A DNA stretch of 26,588 nucleotides from Planctomycetales bacterium (lineage in GTDB: Bacteria; Planctomycetota; Phycisphaerae; SM23-33): NCBI GenBank assembly GCA_030642005.1, contig DAOWOP010000010.1, positions 1-26,588 on the forward strand, written 5' to 3'. The first letter of the stretch is position 1. The number at the start of each line of letters is the position of its first letter. Made by a program: the position numbers and the translations under genes. Below the pieces are notes generated by a model, which saw nothing but the letters and a program-made list of their open reading frames with translations, ran no database searches and was not told the origin of the DNA. Positions 21,797-26,588 of this stretch are shown in pieces.

Positions 21797-23932
21797 ATGA
21801 AACACTTTTTCCGATCAATCAGGTACCTCTGGCCTTATCGCGTTCGCCTCGGCATGGCTATGGTGTGCGTGTTCTTTATCATGCTGTTCTGGGCCGGCGG
21901 GTTGGGAGCGCTGCTTCCGGGCGTAAAGATACTCATCTCCGACGAAAGTCTGCACGGCTGGGCGTGGCGGTCGATGATTGAAGACCGGCTTGATGCAAGG
22001 GTCGTCGCCCGCTCAATTCGGGGAAAGCACCGTTTCGGCGACAAAAGGCTGGACGTTACCGATTACCTGGACGTGGTGAAACTGGGCAAAAAGACCCTCG
22101 CAGCCAAAGCGGGTTTGCAGGAGGCAGAGTGGCTTGTCGGCCTGGCCGATGAGAGCGGCAAGGTGCAATTCCTCGATGCTTACGAACTGGCGAAGGTAAT
22201 CGGAAAAACCGAAGCCGACCGGACGGTCAACCTGGCCGCTTACGACCCGCAGACCCGCACCGGCAGAGTAATCGAAAACATCCCGCTGGAAGATGCAGGC
22301 TGGTCCTCGCGCCTCCTGGGCGCTCTGGCCGACAGGCTCCCCCGCGACCAGTACACGCTGCTGCTGATGCTGCTCGGTTTCGGGATCGTAATTACCATCC
22401 TGCGCGACATTTTCCGCTTCGTCCAGGAGTACCTCGTTCAGTCGGCCGTTTATCGAGGCCTGATGGATCTGCGCTGCGACAACTACAACGTCGTGCTGCA
22501 CCTTCCGACGACGTTCTTCTCCGAGAAGGGCGTTACCGACTCGATGAGCCGGTTCATACAGGACACGGGCGAACTGGCCCGCGGGCAGATTACGCTTTTC
22601 GGAAAGACGCTCGTCGAACCGGCGAAACTAATCGGTTCGTTCACGGTGGCGATGTACCTGTCCTGGCGCCTGACGCTGCTGACGATGATCGTAGGCCCGC
22701 CGGCGTTCTTCGTTATCCGCAAGTTCGGAAAGATTATGAAACGCGCCTCGCGCCGGGCGCTGGAATCGTGGGCAAGCATGCTCGGCGTCCTCGAAGAGAC
22801 GCTCACAGGTATCCGTGTCGTCAAGGCCTACACGATGGAGGGTACCGAGCGAAGGCGTTTCTTCCGCGTCAACCGCGCATTGCTCAAGCAGCAGCGACGG
22901 ATGGCGGCCATTGATTCAGCCACTTCGCCGGCGGTCGAAGCCATTGGAATCATCGCGGCAATGGGCGCCGTCGCAGTGGCGGGATACTGGGTAATCAACC
23001 GCCCTGACGTTATGGACCAGGGGCATTTCCTGGCGCTGATGGCGTGCCTGGCGGCTATGTTCGACCCGGTCAGGAAACTCGCCCACGTCAATACGCGATT
23101 CCAGCGCGCGGACGCAGCCGCTAAAAGGGTCTTCGAATTGCAGGACCAGCAGCAGGAAAAGACCGTCCACAACGCCCCGACTCTGCCCCGGCATAAAACC
23201 GGCATCGAGTTCCGCGACATTACCTTCCGCTACCCGGGCGCAGACGACGACGCACTCAGGGACGTCAATCTGAAAATCCCCGCCGGGCAGGCAATCGCCA
23301 TTGTCGGGCCTAACGGCTGCGGAAAAACCACGCTCGTCTCGCTCCTGCCGAGGCTGCTCGACCCGACCGCCGGGAAGGTCCTTATCGACGACGCCGACAT
23401 CGGCGAATACTCCATCCGCTCGGTCCGCCGGCAGATCGGAATCGTTACGCAGGATTCGGTCGTTTTTCACGCTTCCATCGGGGAAAATATCGCCTACGGC
23501 AAGCGACGCCCAGCCGGCGGCGAGGTCGAAGCCGCCGCCCAAAAAGCATTCGTCGATGAGTTCGTCGCCGAAATGCCGGACCGCTACGAAACGATGGTCG
23601 GCGAGCACGGCTCAACGCTGTCGGGCGGACAGAAGCAGCGAATCGCCATCGCAAGGGCCATCCTCCGCGACCCGGCCATTCTCATCTTCGACGAAGCCAC
23701 CAGCCAGATCGACCCCGACAGCGAACAGAAAATCCATCAGGCGCTGACCGACTTCCGCAAGGACAGAACCACGCTGCTCATCGCCCACCGCTTCTCGACC
23801 GTCCTGGAGGCCGACCGCATCGCAATGATGTCCGCCGGGAGAATCGTCGATGTCGGCACGCACGCCGAACTGCTCGACCGCTGCAGCCCCTACCGCCAAC
23901 TCTATCAAAGCCAGTTCGCACCGAAAGAATAA
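21797..23932 (+). CDS. MsbA-like ABC exporter (fused permease and ATPase) with large periplasmic insert
   Basis: A 711-residue half-transporter. Transmembrane helix 1 lies at about 16-42, followed by an unusually long extracytoplasmic segment of about 145 residues (43-187), then the remaining five helices (from about 188). The ATPase domain (about 468-711) is complete: Walker A GPNGCGKTT (504-512), Q-loop Q552, signature LSGGQKQR (608-615), Walker B ILIFDEAT (628-635), H-loop H664. The D-loop reads SQID, not the usual SALD. The family exports lipids such as lipid A precursors, or drugs or peptides; the insert is what sets this one apart. It begins 55 bases after the dGTPase gene. Ordinary MsbA proteins are about 580 residues. 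Confidence 0.92.
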   Translation: MKHFFRSIRYLWPYRVRLGMAMVCVFFIMLFWAGGLGALLPGVKILISDESLHGWAWRSMIEDRLDARVVARSIRGKHRFGDKRLDVTDYLDVVKLGKKTLAAKAGLQEAEWLVGLADESGKVQFLDAYELAKVIGKTEADRTVNLAAYDPQTRTGRVIENIPLEDAGWSSRLLGALADRLPRDQYTLLLMLLGFGIVITILRDIFRFVQEYLVQSAVYRGLMDLRCDNYNVVLHLPTTFFSEKGVTDSMSRFIQDTGELARGQITLFGKTLVEPAKLIGSFTVAMYLSWRLTLLTMIVGPPAFFVIRKFGKIMKRASRRALESWASMLGVLEETLTGIRVVKAYTMEGTERRRFFRVNRALLKQQRRMAAIDSATSPAVEAIGIIAAMGAVAVAGYWVINRPDVMDQGHFLALMACLAAMFDPVRKLAHVNTRFQRADAAAKRVFELQDQQQEKTVHNAPTLPRHKTGIEFRDITFRYPGADDDALRDVNLKIPAGQAIAIVGPNGCGKTTLVSLLPRLLDPTAGKVLIDDADIGEYSIRSVRRQIGIVTQDSVVFHASIGENIAYGKRRPAGGEVEAAAQKAFVDEFVAEMPDRYETMVGEHGSTLSGGQKQRIAIARAILRDPAILIFDEATSQIDPDSEQKIHQALTDFRKDRTTLLIAHRFSTVLEADRIAMMSAGRIVDVGTHAELLDRCSPYRQLYQSQFAPKE

Positions 23933-23984
23933 TACGGCAGGGTTGTGCAGCTCTGCTGCACACGGAATCCCTGTGAAAATTCCT

Positions 23985-24013
23985 CTTGCCTTCCGTATAG
24001 CCTGTGCTATACT
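23985..24013 (+). promoter_or_regulatory. Promoter of the hicAB operon (extended -10)
   Basis: TTGCCT (about 23986-23991), 16-bp spacer, TATACT (24008-24013) preceded by TGC, making an extended -10. Predicted transcript start near 24020. Confidence 0.6.
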
Positions 24014-24055
24014 GATATTGTACCAAGCGAAAAAAGATTCAGCGAGGTCCGAAAG

Positions 24056-24199
24056 ATGCTGAACCGCAAGGGTTATACCCTCGCAAGGATTTCGGGCTCG
24101 CATCACGTGTTCGTCAAGCCGGGCGAAAATCCTGTAAGCATCCCGGTGCACAAAGGAAAGGTCAAACCGTATTATGTCCGTGAAATCAAAAAACTCTAA
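24056..24199 (+). CDS. hicA: HicA-family mRNA interferase toxin (short N-terminus)
   Basis: HicA toxins are small double-stranded-RNA-binding-fold ribonucleases that cleave mRNA. The product shows the HicA core: GYTLARISGSHHVFVKPG with the catalytic histidine (GSHH), then SIPVHKGKVKPYYVREIKKL. From ATG 24056 it is only 47 residues, less than the usual 60-80; GAGG at 24044-24047 supports this start, and the promoter puts the transcript start near 24020. Yet the frame upstream (EKRFSEVRKM) looks like the missing first helix, with no ATG, GTG or TTG on the predicted transcript; the next in-frame start is GTG 23945. Either a rare start codon is used or the toxin is shortened. It overlaps hicB by 26 bases. 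Confidence 0.75.
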   Translation: MLNRKGYTLARISGSHHVFVKPGENPVSIPVHKGKVKPYYVREIKKL

Positions 24200-24575
24200 A
24201 GCCGTAAATCGTCCGTTCGCTGCGTCCATTATGGCCAGGGCGAAGAAACAGGCCAACCGATACCAGATTGTCCTGACGTATGAGGACGGCGAGTGGTTCG
24301 GCCACGGGTTGGAATTATCGACTGTTTTCGCCGACGGAAAGACGGTCGCAAGATGCGTCAAAAATACTCGCGACGCTTTGATCGCAGCGGTGGCCACCAT
24401 GCTGGAACGGGGAGAAACTCCGCCCGTCCCGGCAAGTTCAGGCCTGCGGAGCGAACAGGTCAACGTACGTCTGACACCGGCCGAAAGAGCCGTTATCGAA
24501 GCAGCCGCCAAACAAAAGGGATTCCGCGGATTATCAGATTTCGTCCGCGCCGGGGCAATGGCACTGACAAAATAA
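24174..24575 (+). CDS. hicB: HicB-family antitoxin with C-terminal ribbon-helix-helix domain
   Basis: The antitoxin that binds HicA and represses the operon. A 133-residue protein: about 50-100 is the HicB fold (YQIVLTYEDGEWFGHGLELSTVFADGKTVARCVKNTRDAL), and residues about 92-133 form a ribbon-helix-helix/CopG-like DNA-binding unit (SEQVNVRLTPAERAVIEAAAKQKGFRGLSDFVRAGAMAL). ATG 24174 lies inside hicA; a later in-frame ATG at 24231 would remove a basic N-terminal tail that carries no clear domain. The overlap with hicA ensures co-translation. Autoregulation at the promoter near 24000 is expected from the family. It converges with the PIN-protein gene, with 23 bases between stops. Confidence 0.85.
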   Translation: MSVKSKNSKAVNRPFAASIMARAKKQANRYQIVLTYEDGEWFGHGLELSTVFADGKTVARCVKNTRDALIAAVATMLERGETPPVPASSGLRSEQVNVRLTPAERAVIEAAAKQKGFRGLSDFVRAGAMALTK

Positions 24576-24598
24576 CAGCCACAATACTCGTCGCAATC

Positions 24599-25063
24599 CT
24601 AGAAACGCCACCCCTCTTGGCGGATTAGTTCCACGAATCTGATGCAGCGAATACGCATATCTTGGCAAACATCCGGTATCTTCGGCCGATCCAGGCTCCC
24701 CGTGGGGTTTTCTCCCATGACAACGATACAGTTGTTCGTGTGGGCAGTAGCAATCACCCATGGATCAGCAAAGCTTTTGCCGGTGCGGCCATCCACAAGT
24801 CGGGGATAGCTGGCTATAATCCGGGAATGGCAAGTTTGTATGTTGTCGTCCAGAGGTAAGAAGATGTCGTTCCGCTCTTTTGCCCACTCATGCAGCGTGT
24901 CGCCCTCTTTGCGTTCCAGTTCCTGAAGAACTTCTTCGGACGAGATGAGTTGGCCATCGTCAATCAGTGCGTCTACCTTTTCCCAGAGGGTGGGAAACAT
25001 TTCCGCCGGATACCATCGAATCCAGGCATCCATCAACGCACTGGTATCGATACAGTACTTCAC
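24599..25063 (-). CDS. DUF4411 family PIN-like protein (putative toxin)
   Basis: A 154-residue PIN-fold protein of the DUF4411 family. The acidic metal-binding residues are visible: D6 in CIDTSALMDAW, E44 in SSEEVLQELE, and D100 in FADPWVIATA. PIN toxins cut RNA with Mg2+ or Mn2+. GTG 25063 overlaps the stop of the upstream Xre-ImmA gene by four bases (GTGA), with GGAGGTGA just before it, so the two are translationally coupled. DUF4411 paired with an Xre-ImmA protein is a recurrent gene pair, presumed to be a toxin and its antitoxin or regulator; activity is inferred, not shown. Confidence 0.85.
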   Translation of the reverse strand: MKYCIDTSALMDAWIRWYPAEMFPTLWEKVDALIDDGQLISSEEVLQELERKEGDTLHEWAKERNDIFLPLDDNIQTCHSRIIASYPRLVDGRTGKSFADPWVIATAHTNNCIVVMGENPTGSLDRPKIPDVCQDMRIRCIRFVELIRQEGWRF

Positions 25064-26253
25064 CGGTCACCTCCGGTGAGAACGTTTCGACCGCCGAGAA
25101 GATCCTCCACTGCCCGTAGATGTTTGAGCCGTGCACCGAGCATCTCGGCAAGATCGCTACTGGAGATGGCTTCGCGGTGGTAGGCATCCAGGACAATACG
25201 TGCGAAGGGCTGGCCAATAGCACGGATGATGCGCCGCGACATAGGCATAGGCCCACCGGTCGATTTCCCGGCCGCTGCACGTTCCCTAGCGTACTGCAAA
25301 CGCTTTTGACGATAGAAATCATCTGTAGCACGGCCAAGGATCACAAGGCGCCGCACCACTACTTCACGGCTGACCTTGAAGTAGTTGGCAAGATCGCTGA
25401 TGGTTTCATCGGACCAATCCGTAGTGCCGGATGCGCTTCGCACATCCTCGTGCGACAACAAGGCTTGTCTCGGCACAAGGACTTCACCGGCGATGCGATT
25501 GCAAAACTGCTCCACGCGTTGTTCATGAGTTCTTGGTCGGCGGGTCAATCGCATGTTCGACATACCGGTGGCACCCAACATCAGGTGAATAAACTCATGA
25601 ATGAGGGTGAAGATTCGGCCGTTGGGCGAATCTTTTCCGTTAACTGCAATCAACGGGAAGATTGGCTCCGCGATAACAATGCCCCGGACCTCATCAACAT
25701 CGACACGGTTCAAGTGCATAACCAGCACGCCTTGCCACTCAATAGCGTCTTTCCAGCCATTGAGGGCATCGTACGGAGTTCGCCAGTGTCGGCGGGCTGA
25801 CATGGGCATACCCATGAATTCCATAGCCCGATGAGCTACGATCTCCGCTGACTCGCCAAGGCGAATGGTGCCTACAAACCGCTTTGGTTCTTCCGGCGGT
25901 TCCTCGGTAATCTCAATCGCAGCATCCCGCAAGTACTCGATGCGACGAAGCTCGGCAATGAGTTCGGGGCTGAGATCACTTGGTTGATCCTTGGGCAATC
26001 GGCGGAAATCGTGAGGGACTGAAAAGCCCATCGCAGTTGGCCGCTCGGGCAGGTAAAATGCTGACAGGGGACGGCGGTAAACTTGGGACATCTTCCTGGC
26101 TTGGATAATCGTGGGTCGTTTGTCTCCGGTCTCCCATTCGCGCAAACGACCAGCCTTAACGCCGATCTTACCGGCGGCCTCGTCGAGGTCCATATTGATA
26201 GACTCTCTCGCCCAGATTAGCAGGTCAGGATTGACTAACGCTTCTTGCCGCAT
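25060..26253 (-). CDS. Xre-family regulator fused to ImmA/IrrE metallopeptidase
   Basis: A 397-residue fusion. Residues about 8-70 form an Xre-type helix-turn-helix (DLDEAAGKIGVKAGRLREWETGDKRPTIIQARKMSQVY). The middle and C-terminal part is a COG2856-type zinc peptidase with HEFIH at 219-223 and a downstream glutamate in VEQFCNRIAGEVLVP. Proteins of this kind cleave partner repressors or toxins and serve as regulators or antitoxins. The C-terminal ~70 residues (PFARIVLDAYHREAISSSDLAEMLGARLKHL) are typical of the version that precedes DUF4411. ATG 26253 lies right at the predicted transcript start, giving a leaderless mRNA. It is the first gene of a coupled two-gene unit. Confidence 0.9.
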   Translation of the reverse strand: MRQEALVNPDLLIWARESINMDLDEAAGKIGVKAGRLREWETGDKRPTIIQARKMSQVYRRPLSAFYLPERPTAMGFSVPHDFRRLPKDQPSDLSPELIAELRRIEYLRDAAIEITEEPPEEPKRFVGTIRLGESAEIVAHRAMEFMGMPMSARRHWRTPYDALNGWKDAIEWQGVLVMHLNRVDVDEVRGIVIAEPIFPLIAVNGKDSPNGRIFTLIHEFIHLMLGATGMSNMRLTRRPRTHEQRVEQFCNRIAGEVLVPRQALLSHEDVRSASGTTDWSDETISDLANYFKVSREVVVRRLVILGRATDDFYRQKRLQYARERAAAGKSTGGPMPMSRRIIRAIGQPFARIVLDAYHREAISSSDLAEMLGARLKHLRAVEDLLGGRNVLTGGDR

Positions 26254-26260
26254 ATTCTAC

Positions 26261-26289
26261 ATTATAGACTCAATGGGCCTCTTTGTGAA
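26261..26289 (-). promoter_or_regulatory. Promoter of the Xre-ImmA/DUF4411 operon, leaderless
   Basis: Minus-strand -35 TTCACA (26289-26284), 17-bp spacer and perfect -10 TATAAT (26266-26261). The transcript should start at about 26253-26255, coinciding with the ATG at 26253. Confidence 0.7.
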
Positions 26290-26331
26290 GATCGGTTGTA
26301 TGGTCCACTTATCTTGAGGGGCAAGTTGAAG

Positions 26332-26355
26332 AAATAGGTAACCGCTAACCTATTT
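26332..26355. repeat. Hairpin AAATAGGT/ACCTATTT
   Basis: Arms 26332-26339 and 26348-26355 around an 8-nt loop, followed on the plus strand by TTTT only in part. It is upstream of the Xre-ImmA promoter; it could be an operator or a terminator for a gene outside the evidence. The rest of 26254-26588 holds no gene. Confidence 0.5.
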
Positions 26356-26502
26356 TCGCGGTTCACAACCGTTTTCTCCGATCAGTGCGTTACTGCGTAT
26401 GCGAAGATATTGACGCCAAGGCGGTGGGCGGCAGGGGCAGGGGTGGTTGGCAGGAAACAAAAGGATATAGAAGTGAAGAAAGAGTCCTTCCGGCACCCAA
26501 AG

Positions 26503-26524
26503 CCGACGGATAGCTATCCGTCGG
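26503..26524. repeat. 22-bp perfect palindrome, copy 3
   Basis: Same 22 bp as copies 1 and 2; here symmetry extends to 30 bp because AAAG is matched by CTTT on the right (26499-26528). Confidence 0.95.
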
Positions 26525-26556
26525 CTTTGTACGCTTATGGGAAAATTTTTTTCGTT

Positions 26557-26578
26557 GACGTTTGCGCGCGCAAACGTC
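26557..26578. repeat. Family B palindrome, copy 3
   Basis: GACGTTTGCGCGC plus its complement, 22 bp perfect. It lies 32 bases from copy 3 of the 22-bp palindrome, the same pairing as at 10743-10822 but in the opposite order. Confidence 0.95.
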
Positions 26579-26588
26579 GATGCAAAAA

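Noticed and set aside
23612..24511. A 299-codon minus-strand frame
   Set aside because: It lies antisense to the ABC exporter ATPase domain and hicAB and has no recognisable domain.
1..26588. tRNA or rRNA genes, transposases, integrases, phage structural genes
   Set aside because: I searched the intergenic gaps by eye for tRNA arms and rRNA segments and the proteins for recombinase motifs, and found none.

Overview
The window looks like a chromosomal segment from a planctomycete, most likely of the Phycisphaerae group or a close relative. The pointers are a PEP-CTERM protein, a Minf_1886-family protein, a Verrucomicrobia/Planctomycetes-type small basic protein, a LFEV-type membrane protein with a SPOR-like end, a tandem DUF4159 protein, an AMPK/CBM48-like glycogen-binding protein, and intergenic spaces full of short tandem and inverted repeats. 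The host assignment is inference from gene families; there is no rRNA or other marker in the window.

Layout. 1-2800: the 3' end of metG, a Minf_1886 protein, a small membrane protein, and on the minus strand a CBM48-like protein and a PEP-CTERM protein with an apparent leader of about 500 nt. 3400-5700: a minus-strand operon (SPOR-like membrane protein, small basic protein, PLP aminotransferase) with a clear promoter. 6000-10000: plus-strand lipoprotein, ispD, TPR lipoprotein, tandem DUF4159 protein. 10012-11000: a gene-free stretch of degenerate decamer and octamer arrays and large palindromes. 11000-13070: an accessory patch (orphan HicB, unknown 91-aa protein, dCTP-deaminase-like protein, HNH endonuclease). 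13152-14837: glnS. 14868-16901: a two-gene type II restriction-modification operon directly upstream of glnS. 16964-20295: zinc-ribbon membrane protein, gltX, holB. 20436-21741: a small ORF translationally coupled to a dGTPase-like HD phosphohydrolase. 21797-23932: an MsbA-like ABC exporter. 24056-26253: a HicAB module and an Xre-ImmA/DUF4411-PIN module. 26254-26588: a promoter and more palindromes.

How it fits together. GC-rich housekeeping genes for translation (metG, glnS, gltX), replication (holB), isoprenoid synthesis (ispD) and envelope functions alternate with AT-richer genes of defence or toxin-antitoxin type. The accessory genes are not one island: they sit singly or in pairs between core genes. 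Two of them belong to families used to drain deoxynucleotides during phage infection (dCTP deaminase and dGTPase). The strongest candidates for undescribed biology are the dGTPase with its coupled small ORF, the dCTP-deaminase-like pair, the long PEP-CTERM leader, and a composite of two palindrome families that recurs in opposite orientation at 10.7 and 26.5 kb.
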